NCBI GenBank assembly: GCA_037447655.1
Contig: JBBHKE010001498.1
Coordinates: forward strand, 1 to 12,421
Direction of reading: 5' to 3'
Source: Zygnema cylindricum
Taxonomy: Eukaryota; Streptophyta; Zygnematophyceae; Zygnematales; Zygnemataceae
Length of the DNA stretch: 12,421 nucleotides
Shown: piece after piece, positions 1-9,800 of the stretch
How the letters are laid out: every line of letters starts with the position of its first letter
Position numbering within the stretch: the first letter of the stretch is position 1
Translations under genes and position numbers: made by a program
Notes under the pieces: generated by a model
What the model saw: only the letters and a program-made list of their open reading frames with translations
What the model was told of the DNA's origin: nothing
The model's database searches: none

Positions 1-198
1 ATGCTATAGCGTGTGATAGATATATATACATTTAGTAAGGAACAAATCCATTTAACTAAAACTGGATACGGCGTGCATAGATACAGTTTTAGTACTACAT
101 CATTTCAGAATGAATACCTCGCATTTGTTTGAAAGCGAAACAAACATCTCGCAAGTAACTATAACGGCTAAGATTACGTCTCATTACGAATCCGACGG

Positions 199-270
199 CG
201 CACGTCATCGCCGAAATCCCGGAGTGGTCACGTTGGCGTTTTGTGACGTGGCATGACCTGGAGCCACGTG
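199..270. promoter_or_regulatory. cluster of ACGT-core motifs upstream of the host gene
   Basis: Four ACGT-core sites lie within about 72 bp: GCACGTCA (200-207), a TCACGTT near 228, TGACGTGG (244-251) and a palindromic CACGTG (265-270). TGACGTGG matches the consensus known for animal unfolded-protein-response and CRE-type bZIP factors, and CACGTG is an E-box/G-box. The cluster is about 550 bp upstream of the start codon of a secreted-protein gene, so a promoter or enhancer role is possible. No TATA box or transcription start could be tied to it, and it could belong to a neighbouring gene outside the window. Confidence 0.3.
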
Positions 271-296
271 AAGAGATGACATTCGGTCATAGGAAT

Positions 297-417
297 GTAC
301 GGACGAGTAAAAAGCAGACACACGTCTGCTTAATAGTCTTGTCGTACATAGGCCGTACAAAAGGTACACCGGCAGTAAAACCTTTTGGTACGGTACAGTA
401 ATTTGATTGGTCCGTAC
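297..417. repeat. nested inverted repeats (possible small foldback/MITE-like element)
   Basis: Outer perfect 8-bp arms GTACGGAC (297-304) and GTCCGTAC (410-417) enclose two further inverted repeats. One is an 8-bp perfect stem, AAGCAGAC (312-319) with GTCTGCTT (324-331), on a 4-nt ACAC loop. The other is a 13/14-bp imperfect stem, CCGTACAAAAGGT (353-365) with ACCTTTTGGTACGG (380-393). An inverted CCAAT box (ATTGG, 406-410) lies beside the right outer arm. The arrangement resembles a small foldback element or a structured promoter segment. No target duplication was recognised. Confidence 0.45.
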
Positions 418-807
418 TTCAGTAGATAGAAGTTATTAGAAGGAATCAGGACTTAGAAAAATTTGGTAGGAAGTCACCTCTCCCTTAGAGAGTTTGTACA
501 AATTGGCATTTTTACTGCCTCATAACTTATCGCCTGGTTGGGCGTTTTCAGAGATTCTTTTTCCTACAGACTTTGGGGAGTCCAGGCTGCACAGAGGTGC
601 AGTCAAATTGTCAGTTTGCCTCTTTGAGCAGCAGTGGTTGTGGCTTGAAGTGGGTTAGTTAAATACTATCTAGAGGCTTCCTGTATTCTGTAGTCCAATG
701 GAGGATACAGAATTGCACATCTCTCCATCTCTCCATCTGAGCAAGAGAGAGAGCTTGCAGTTGGATCATTCAGGATTTTCCTTTTATTCCTTTTTCGGTT
801 TTTACAG
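418..807 (+). other. 5' flank / 5' UTR intron ending in a splice-acceptor-like tract
   Basis: No protein-coding sequence was recognised here. The last 30 bases are pyrimidine-rich and end in TTTTTACAG at 807, a good 3' splice site, with the exon then starting CAATTATGG. The host ATG therefore probably lies at the start of its second transcribed exon, after a 5' UTR exon whose donor I could not fix. Trans-splicing of a spliced leader onto this acceptor is another possibility. A short GA repeat (about 741-754) is the only other simple sequence. Confidence 0.4.
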
Positions 808-812
808 CAATT

Positions 813-876
813 ATGGCCTTGCAATGGCTGCTTATCATTGCCCTTGTTCCACTCTTTAACAAGGCTCCAACAGCAA
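813..876 (+). CDS. host exon 1: signal peptide
   Basis: The ATG has A at -3 and G at +4. It opens 21 codons followed by one base of a split codon, then a strong donor, GTAAGT, at 877. The peptide starts MALQWLLIIALVPLF and continues NKAPTA, a short hydrophobic core followed by a small-residue A-x-A/T-A region typical of a secretory signal peptide. Cleavage near residue 21 would leave the first Cys of domain 1 (C23) almost at the mature N-terminus. A phase 1 junction after the signal peptide is typical of animal modular extracellular proteins. Confidence 0.75.
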
Positions 877-3800
877 GTAAGTGAAGGTTACTGGCTCTTT
901 TCAATAAAATCTTTTTCTTTTTTTTTTTTTTTGTTATTATAGTTTTGTTCATTTTTTTGGTTTTACATAAGAGTTTCTCTGTTTGCATTGGCGTGCTTCT
1001 TTTTTTTTTTTGGAATGCTACGGCTGAAACTTTCTTTAATTTTCTATAATAATTTTGGCTTTTATCTTAAAAAAAAAAAAAAAAAAATGCCCCCAAATGC
1101 ATTGTTAATCTTATGGTTGATTTGACTGTCTGTCTTGTGTGATGGGATCTTCTGGAAGCGCTGATAGTTTTCATCATAATTGTAAAGGGAGAACATTTTC
1201 CAGGCAGACTCAAAAAATGAATTTGAACTCCTTTTCTAGGAAATCATACATTTTTTAAATCCTTCTCCCTTAATTCTACGATGTTTATCGCTATTGGAAT
1301 GAGGAAATGGTTAGCTTGGAGCTCTAATTTGAGTACGAGTGACCTTGACGATGAAGAAAACCTAGTTTTAGCATAATATTGACCCCATTGGTGAATCAAC
1401 TTCTATGTGGGTAAGAAAAATATGATAGAGTGTATGTTACTTCCAAAAATGTTGACATTGTGTTTTCAATTTTTTTTGTTGATTTACAGCTTGTCTTGTG
1501 AAAGCCATCAGCACCAGCGCTACCAGTTACTTTGAATTTCCAACCAAGTATTTTGAACAATCGACTCCGGCGACTTATGCCGGTATCGTAAACATGCCCT
1601 TTCTGGCAAGAGATTGCGCCAAGCTTTCCGTCAAGTCTGCTTTCGGGTTCTATATTCACTTTGTACCTTTTGGAGGTGACATAAAATGCTACTGTATGAC
1701 AAGCGCCCCGGACTACACGAAGCCCTATACCATCATTTCGCTAGGGACTTTCAGTAAAATATGTCCCAAGCTGGCAGGTGTGCGCATAACGAAAAAGAAC
1801 ATGTGCATTTTAAAAGGAAAGGGGAATTGGAGGGGGAAAGAGAGAACGGGTTAGACAGGGAAAGGGAAGGGAAGAAAGGGAGGAAGTGTTGTTTTGGAAA
1901 CCTTGAGTCCTCTCTATATCTTGCTGCTATGCTGCCATGCTGCGCTAAGTCTGACATTGCAGCTAGAAACCTTGAGCACTCTACACTTGTTGTTGTGTTG
2001 CTATAATGCTCTGATCTGACATCGCAGCTGCGCTACACTTATATCACCGCTGCGCTGACAAATCATAGCAGTCATAGCAGTCATAGCAATCGTAGCAGAG
2101 TCATAACAGCTATAGCAGTCTGCGCAAGAAAGGTGTTCTGAATATGAGTCAGTTTTTGTGAAGATAAATTGACGAGGACATGATTTAGTGAGTATGTAAC
2201 TCGAAAGGGAGTACACAGATTCGGTGCACTCCAGGCACACGTGTCAGCCCGTGAGAAAGTCAAGTTTGGTTGTTCTAGAAGAAAAGGTACAGTTACATTT
2301 GAGGACCAAAGTTACACGTGGAGGTTCATCTTCGGTGATGAAAGAAAGCGGACGGAGTCCGCCGTCATTTTTGGAAGAGAGGTATTGACTGTACCGTCAT
2401 TTCAGCGGACGAACTTTAACCGCGTACTATTTTATTTCTAACGGCTGTCTGATTGGTGTAAATTATTATGTGCATTCGACGCTAGGATTTTGTTAATGAA
2501 GAGTTTTGTACCAATTGACCATGCTAGTTGTAGTACGGTGTGATCAACCGTAGGCTCACTTGTATATATAGGGCTTAGATTACTTTAGGAAAAGTAGGAT
2601 TGTTGGGTAGGAAAACTGCGAAGCAGTTTTTGGGTGTGTTTGAATTATAAGATCATTGTGATCTTTTAGCAAAACTTTGTGAAATTCTGCATGTGGTTTC
2701 TTTGGTGTATATTCTATATTGTGGCAAATTTGCAGACCTAGGGTGTGTCTGGTTGCTTGGGGCTTCATTGTGAAGTTGGTTGTTTGTGGGATTTCGTGAG
2801 AGTTTCCTCTTTGCACAATTGATTATCATGGCAACTGCCGGTGCTTCTTCATCTTCTTCAGTGGCACCAGATGCCTCAAATCAACACGTCACGGGCCCTC
2901 CCTCACGGATCCCGGTGTTTAATGGGTAGAAGTATCTTTATTGGGCGGATTTGACTAAGTCTTATTTGAAACAAGTGAAATTATATGATGTGATTTCTGG
3001 TATTCTTCCGGATACGGATCCGGAGTATGGAAAGAAAAATGAAGATGCATTGCATGTTTTGAAGTTACTTTTGTGAGAAGATCTTAACATGACATATATC
3101 AATATCTCTACGACATTTGAAATATGGAAGGCCTTGAGTGGATCTTATGTCTTAGCTAGTGAGCAGAATGAAGTTGTTACTGCTGGAAAAATTTGGGACT
3201 ATAAATATACTGGGGGTGACATGAACTCATGTTGTAATGGCTTGAAACTTTTATTGTCGGAGAATGCATGTACCGGGAGGAGTTTTCCTCCTTATCATCA
3301 AGCTATGATTCTAATGAGAGGGCTTCCTACTGAATATAGAGGAGCAGCGAAGCAGCTAAGAAGGTTAGAGAAGAGTAAGTGGAATATAGCAGTAGCTCAG
3401 ACTTATATCTTAGACGAAGAGGCAACTCAGATAGCATTAAATGGTGGTCAATCAGTGGTTGCTTAGATAGCATTAAATGGTGGTCAATCAGTGGTTGCTT
3501 ACAATGCACAGACATATAAGCCGGCTGGATTTTCTGGAAACAGAAACTTTACCCCCAATCCGAATTATATGCAATATAATAGGTGTGTCTTTTGCTTTGG
3601 TCAAGGTCATGTTTTCCGGCTGTTTCCGGCATTAATAAAAGCGTGTGAAACGGGAATTTATCGTGCGAGATGGAGGGTGCGATCGGAGGATTCATCACCA
3701 AAATTTCCGACATCAAAACTGCCGATTAAAAATGCGGCGTTCCTTGCATTTGATGAGACGTCACAAGATGAACGACCTTGGTCAGATTTCCGCAATTGGA

Positions 3801-6800
3801 TGATGACGAGTTCTTTGCTCTTGCAAAAGATCTCATGGAGGTACCTCGAGAGAACAGATGGATTATAGACTCCGGATGCTCCTCCCACATGTGCGGCAAC
3901 CGAGCTTACTTCAAAACGCTTACTCAAATTCCCACTCGTCAGATTTATTACGCGGATGACAGCGGTGTTGAGGCTACGTCAAAGGGAAGCGTGGAGTTAG
4001 CATGTGACATCAATGGTCAGATTGTAAAAAGAACCTTGCATGATGTTCTCTATATCCCAAAGTTTACAAAAAAAATGTTTTCCACTTCGGTAGCAGAAAT
4101 AAAAGGTTTTGAAATTTTACAAAAGAATGGGAAAAAGGTAGTAAGCAAAGATGGGAAGGTAGCTTTTGTAGGAACTAGAGGCCCAAACTTGTTGTATCGG
4201 ATGGACTTGGCTAATGAAATTGACTTTGCATACTCTAGTGTCCTTCCGGAAAATGTTTTGTGGCATAAGAGGCTCGGTCATGTTCATCATGAAAGGCTTG
4301 ATAACATGGTAAAGCAAAATATGATATATGGTGTTAAATTAGGACAAACAGATTCCCATGTATGTGATGGATGTGCTTTGGGAAAACTTCATAAGCTGCC
4401 ACTACTTCAGACAGCGGATAATGGGGCCATGGATTTGTTGCAAATTATTCATTCGGATGTGTGGGGACCATCAAAAGTTCCTTCACTCAGTGGCAACCGG
4501 TTTTTGGTCACTTTTACGGATGACTTCTCAAGATATAGCAAGGTTTACTTTATGAAAGAAAAGAGTGAAGTGCTCACTCACTTCAAGCATTTTCGGGTAT
4601 GGGCAAAAATACTTCATGGGAAACCGTACCTTTCCCTTCGATCCGACAACGGAGGGAAATATATTTCTCATACATTCTCTGAATATTTAAAAGACAATGG
4701 CATTTCTCGGCAATTTAAAGTTCTATATACTACGGAACAAAATGGAGTATCCGAAAGACTCAACCGAACTCTAAAGGAAAGTGCAAAATCTATGTTACTA
4801 GATAAGGGAATAGATTTCAAATTTTGGGGTGAAGCTTTCTCGTGTGCGTCGTATATTAGAAATAGAATAGAGACTAGAGCAGTAAAAGGGAAAACACCAT
4901 ATGAAGTGTGGACCGGAAGAAAACCGAATGTTAGTCACTTTCGGGTTTTTGGGAGTAAATGTTTAATTTTGGATAATCTCCCTATTTCTAAGCTTAGTCC
5001 GAAATCGATTCCATGAATTTTTATGGGTTATGATGATGAATCCGTGGGCTATAGAGTATTTAATAAGGATAGGAATACTCTTCAGACTGCTAGAAATTTT
5101 CAGGTTAAACAAGAGAGCAGATCAGTAGATGTTTTTGGTATGACAGATTTTGAAAAAGATTCCAAAATCAAAGAATATGTTATTTTTGAAAGTGTTCCTC
5201 TCACTTCTTCTAGTCCGACTTTGGACCCTCTGGCTGGTCCACGTGTGGAGAATCCTCCTCCTCCTCCACCCCGTCCTCGGCGGCAACCTACAGATCCAAC
5301 AATTCCAACCTCAGATTTTCCGGGGGGAATAAGGCAAAGCAACAGGCCGCGAAACTGCGAAGCTGCCCTATTTTCTGTCGGTACGTTGGATCTAAATGAA
5401 AACTCCGACGCTGCGAACCTGCGAAGCTGCAAAGCTGCGACGCTGCGAAATTGCGAAGCTGCGAAACTGCTCTATTATCTGCCAACATGATGGAACCGGT
5501 CACAATACAGAAAGCCTTTTCAGCTCCGGAAAAAGATCAATGGATCACTGCGGCTAACGATGAAATGCGATCGATAATGGAGGCTCAAACTTGGGAGCTT
5601 GTGGAGCTTCCACCAGACCGAAAAGCCATCGGCTGTAAGTGGGTCTTTAAAGTAAAGTTGAATCCAGATAACTCTATTGAAAGATATAAGGCTAGGCTTG
5701 TTGCAAAAGGCTATAGTCAGAAGGAGGGAATTGATTATGAAGAGACTTTCTCTCCGGTTGTCCGGTTTCTAACTATTAGAATTTTGTTATCCTTAGCGGC
5801 CATTGAGAATATTGAACTACATCAAATGGATGTTAAGACAGCTTTCTTGCATGGAGATTTAGAGGAAGTAATTTATATGAAGCAGCCTGAAAGGTATGAA
5901 GAGACTGGAAAAGAAAATCTGGTTTGTAAGTTGTTGAAATCCTTGTATGGTTTGAAGATAGCTCCACGTCAGTGGAACCTAAAACTAGATGAGTTTCTAA
6001 CCGGTCTAGGATTCGTTAGGATTAGCTCAGATCACTCAGTCTATGTTATGGAAGGGAAAGATGGGATTATGTACATTGCGGTATATGTAGATGATTTGCT
6101 GCTGTTAAGCAAGTCTTACATGAGATTAACAAAATAAAGGCATCCTTGAATTCAAGATTTGAGATGATGGACTTAGGTGAGGCAAAGTATATTCTTGAAA
6201 TTAGAGTAGAAAGGGATAGAGATAGGAGAACAATCCATCTAACGCAGCGTGAAGCGATAGGAAATGTGCTTGAAAATTTTGGCATAGTAGAGGCAAACGA
6301 AAGTGCCACTCCCATGGAATTTAAGCAGAAAGTGGAAGGCATTGAGACCGATGGAGGAATCATTTTTGACGATACCTTCGAGTAAGGGGAGGCAGATTTT
6401 ATGGCCACCATTCCATACCGACAGATTGTTGGCAGCCTAATTTACTTCATGAACTACACGAGGCCAGATATTGCGGCAGCAGTTGGCGCCAGCAGTTGGC
6501 GCTTTGAGCCGGAGTTTGCAAAATCCGAGAAAAACATATTGGGAGGCCGCAAAGAGGGTTCTTTGGTACCTTGCAGGAACACGGAATCTTCAACTTGCTC
6601 TTAGTGGAGATGAAGTCAAAATTCAGACGAGGAGCGATGCTAGCTATGGAGACATGCCAAGCCGCCGTTCCACCACTGGATTCATTTTGAAGATTGGAAC
6701 TGGAACATGCTGCTGGAGTAGCAAGCTTCAAAAGGTAACATGCTGCTGGAGTAGCAATCTTCAAAAGGTAACAGCTCAGTCTACAATGGAGGCTGAATAT

Positions 6801-9800
6801 ATGGCAGCAAGCTCAGCTGTCAAGGAGTTACTATGGGTGAAGTCGCTCCTCCAATAACTTCATTATATGCAATCCGGACCTCAAATAGTGTGGTGTGACA
6901 ACCAAGCAGCTATTGCGATTGCATCCAACCCGAGTCATCACTTCAAAAGCAAGCACATTGACATCAAGCTGAATTTTGTAAGAGAGAAGGTGATGAACAG
7001 AATTTTAAGGCTAAGTTATCTTCCGGATGAGAAGATGGTAGCACATATAATGACTAAGCCTTTACCTGCACCTAAGTTGAAGTTCTGTAGAGAGGAATGT
7101 GGACTCAGTGGCTGAGAGAGTCTAAGGGTTTAGGGGAGTGTTGTTTTGGAAACCTTGAGTCCTCTCTTTATCTTGCTGCTATGCTGCTATGCTGCGCTAA
7201 GTCTGAAATCGCAGCTAGAAACCTTGAGCACTCTACACTTGTTGTTGTGTTGCTATGCTGCTCTGATCTGACATCGCAGCTGGGCTGCTCTAATATCACA
7301 GCTGCGCTGACAGATCATAGCAGTCATAGATCATAGCAGTCATAGCAGTCATAGCAGTCGTAGCAGAGTGATAGCAGCTATAGCAGTGTGCGCAAGAAAG
7401 TTGTTCTGAATATGAGTCAGTTTGTGTGAAGATAAATTGACGAGGACATGATTTAGTGAGTATGTAACTCGAAAGGGAGTACACAGATTCGGTGCACTCC
7501 AGGCACACGTGTCGGCCCGTGAGAAAGTCAAGTTTGGTTGTTCTAGAAGAAAAGGTACAGTTTCATTTGAGGACCAAAGTTACACGTGGAGGTTCATCTT
7601 CGGTGATGAAAGAATACGTGGAAAGCGGACGGCATCCGCCGTCATTTTTGGAAGAGAAGTATTGACTGTAGCGTCATTTCAGCGGACGAACCTTAACCGC
7701 GTACTATTTCATTTCTAGCGGCTGTCTGATTGGTGTAAATAATTATGTGCATTCGACGGTGGGATTTTGTTAATGAAGAGTTTTGTACCAATTGACCATG
7801 CTAGTTGTAGTACGGTGTGATCAACCGTAGGCTCACTTGTATATATAGGACTTAGATTACTTTAGGAAAAGTAGGATTGTTGGGTAGGAAAACTGCGAAG
7901 CAGTTTTTGGGTGTGTTTGAATTATAAGATCATTGTGATCTTTTAGCAAAACTTTGTGAAATTCTGCATGTGGTTTCTTTGGTGTATATTCTATATTGTG
8001 GCAAATTTGCAGACCTAGGGTGTGTCTGGTTTGCTTGGGGCTTCATTGTGAAGTTGGTTGTTTGGGGGATTTCGTGAGAGTTTCCTCTTTGCACAATTGA
8101 TTATCATGGCAACTGCCGGTGCTTCTTCATCTTCTTCAGTGGCACCAGCTGCCTCAACAGGAATTAGGGGTGAGAGGGGAGGGTGAGAGAGGATTGGGGA
8201 GGGGTGAGAGAGGGGGGGAGGGGAGAGAGAAGGACGGCTGGAGAGAAAGGAAGGGTAGAGGTGGCAAGGGAGTGGAAGGGAGGAATGTGCACGCTCGAAG
8301 GAGGATATTTTTGTTTTTTTTTTTTTAGATTGTTGGAAGGTTTTTCTTTGAATAATAACTGATTTGCTTTTGTGATGGGCGTATTTTTGGTTTCTGTGTT
8401 TCGCAATTGCAGTTCCGCCCCCACCCAAAGGTGCGTTTTCCACAATTAATGTATTTTCGATTAGAAATACATTAATGCAAGTGCTCTGCAAAGCTTGGAT
8501 GTTGATCAATTTTCCAAAGAATTTGGTTTTTAATTGCTGGAGAGTCTTTTGTGTTCATTTTCGTTTTATGTAACGGAGACAAGAATAATGGTCCTCAGTT
8601 TGTACCAAATTGTATATCGTATTGCAAGCTAATTGTCTTAAAAGAACCTTAAGAAACCCCAAATAACGAGGTCGGTCTCATTTCAAATACTGACTGGTGT
8701 TCTCACTTTCCTTTTTTTGTCCTTTTGTGGCTCTTCCACAAACGACTTTCGGATTTTCAGCAAAAAGTGAGTCGCTTTCCCTTTAAATAAGTAATAAGTG
8801 GAAATAAGTTGATAAGTATAGTAACTATATTCTGAATTGGTTGGTACAATTTGAATTTGAATATGTTTTTTGTTTTTTTGTACCTCACAAAATAGTTGGT
8901 TTAACATTTCCAGCAGACTAACTTTTCATATCGCACCATTAACGATCGTAATTATTTAAAAAAAAAAATTGAAGTGACCTATAATTGAGATGGATGGCTG
9001 TCTCTCGGTTTTTGTATTTTTTTGGGTCTATTGTTATTTTTTACTTTCTATTTCTGTAAATTCAAAAGTATCTTAAACACACAGTAAATGTTAATGTGCC
9101 TGGTTGGTTACAATGTAAAAATCATTCCAGGAAAATCTCATCATCTTTAAGAGAAATAACGTTAAAGCTGCCAATAATGACTACGTGCTTTATTGATCGA
9201 GAAAATCTACTGAAAAAAATCTCACCAAGAGAAAAAAAAAGAGATTGGAGAAAAGGTTTCAAATAATTACTGACAGAGACGTTTGGTGATTTTTGTGTCC
9301 AGGTCCACCTCCACCAGCCAAACCTTCCAGTTAGTAATCTTCACGAAAATGTTTACCGATGCAAACAAATATTGAAAGGAATCCTCCATGGCATCTCATA
9401 AATGAGGGATCATAAATGTGTTTGGATGTATTGTTGTACCCTGTAAACTTGGGGTTAACTTAAACAATCAACGATTCCCATATAAATCATGAAATTTTAT
9501 GATGGCTATGTGTTTGAGGATCAAAATCTTTGCTATCACTGCCACGCCACTCAATACTTTCATCATAGTAGATGGAAAACAATTATGTTTTATTTCCATC
9601 GGCCAAATGTCTGTTCAGTTGATTTATTTTTAGATAAAACTCAAGCTTCCATTGTTGAGTTTCTTTTTTCTTTTTTCAGGTTGTACACGTGCTCTCAATA
9701 GCTCGAATCCAGCGGAATACTTTTATTTTAAGTTTTACACTGGGCAGAATTCCTTTACATATACTGTTACAGCAAAGGTTGATGCCTGGCCTATGGGGAG

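Larger units (their letters stand above)
1887..2886 (+). repeat. 5' LTR
   Basis: It begins TGTTGTTTTGG and ends TCAACA, abutting GGAAG on the left. U3 holds a 9-bp tandem array (about 2062-2119), inverted CCAAT boxes and TATATATA (2563-2570). R/U5 holds two hairpins (2612-2630, 2649-2665). The 3' end is set by homology to the other LTR, whose end is fixed by the target duplication. Relative to the 3' LTR it has five extra bases just before the end and lacks about 16 and 9 bp in U3. The gag ATG (2828-2830) lies inside it. Confidence 0.85.
2828..3777 (+). pseudogene. gag: retrotransposon gag (disrupted)
   Basis: The ATG at 2828 has a good context (A at -3, G at +4) and lies inside the LTR. It opens a Ser-rich N-terminus, followed by a copia gag-like segment (V-F-N-G, then K-Y-L-Y-W, 2915-2944). 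In-frame stops are TAG 2927, TGA 3074 and TAG 3464; the last was created by a 36-bp tandem duplication. A CCHC zinc knuckle (C-x2-C-x4-H-x4-F, about 3584-3625) has Phe in place of the last Cys, which would spoil nucleic-acid binding. The frame shifts by one base near 3780-3800 before protease. In a live element gag would form the particle shell and bind RNA. Confidence 0.8.
6471..7115 (+). pseudogene. pol: retrotransposon RNase H (disrupted)
   Basis: A 13-bp tandem duplication (6477-6502) shifts the frame by +1 in the segment after T-R-P-D-I-A. RNase H follows with its acidic residues: Asp in S-D-A-S-Y (codon 6636), Glu in M-E-A-E-Y (6795) and Asp in W-C-D-N-Q-A-A-I (6897), then H-F-K-S-K-H-I-D-I. 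A 33-bp in-frame duplication repeats eleven residues (C-C-W-S-S block) at about 6703-6768. TAA at 6855-6857 breaks the domain. The natural pol terminator is TGA 7113-7115, about 10 bp before the polypurine primer region. Confidence 0.88.
1887..8159 (+). mobile_element. complete but inactive Ty1/copia LTR retrotransposon (about 6.27 kb)
   Basis: The LTRs are 1887-2886 and 7139-8159, with terminal TGTTG and CAACA. The flanks are GGAAG (1882-1886) and GGAAT (8160-8164), a 5-bp target duplication with one mismatch. The internal order gag - protease - integrase - reverse transcriptase - RNase H defines the Ty1/copia (Pseudoviridae) lineage, since Ty3 elements have integrase last. A polypurine tract precedes the 3' LTR. 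By hand the LTRs differ at about 33 substitutions plus indels over roughly 1 kb. Together with multiple stops and frame changes this means an old, non-autonomous copy. It lies in the host gene's intron 2 in the same orientation. Confidence 0.95.
1778..8412 (+). other. host intron 2, enlarged by the retrotransposon
   Basis: The intron runs from the donor GTGTGC at 1778 to an AATTGCAG acceptor at 8412. The retrotransposon plus one target-site copy accounts for 6,278 of its 6,635 bp. The original intron would have been about 357 bp, close to intron 4 (350 bp). Most of that remainder is polypurine tract. Confidence 0.65.

Noticed and set aside
1069-1087. A19 run as the tail of a processed retrocopy
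   Set aside because: No upstream coding or LINE/SINE-like sequence and no flanking duplication were seen; it sits in intron 1 among other homopolymer runs.
2062-2119. Short regularly repeated units as a CRISPR array
   Set aside because: The units are contiguous 9-mers without spacers and sit in a eukaryotic LTR.
2827-2828. LTR 3' end at TTATCA, with the following TGG as a primer-binding site
   Set aside because: The repeat continues about 50-55 bp further in both copies and ends at CAACA beside GGAAT and the resumed purine tract, matching TGTTG and GGAAG at the left. That fits terminal inverted repeats and a target duplication better.
3780-3800. Programmed frameshift between gag and protease
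   Set aside because: No clear slippery heptamer is visible and the element has other random frame changes, so a simple one-base loss is the simpler explanation.
5100-5432. Minus-strand open frame opposite the integrase tail
   Set aside because: It is a shadow of the Pro-rich and CTGCGAA repeat coding region and contains no motif of its own.
8015-8509. Minus-strand open frame of 164 codons
   Set aside because: It crosses the 3' LTR, the purine tract and the microexon. Its Ser/Pro-rich protein is just the complement of purine repeats and has no recognisable motif.
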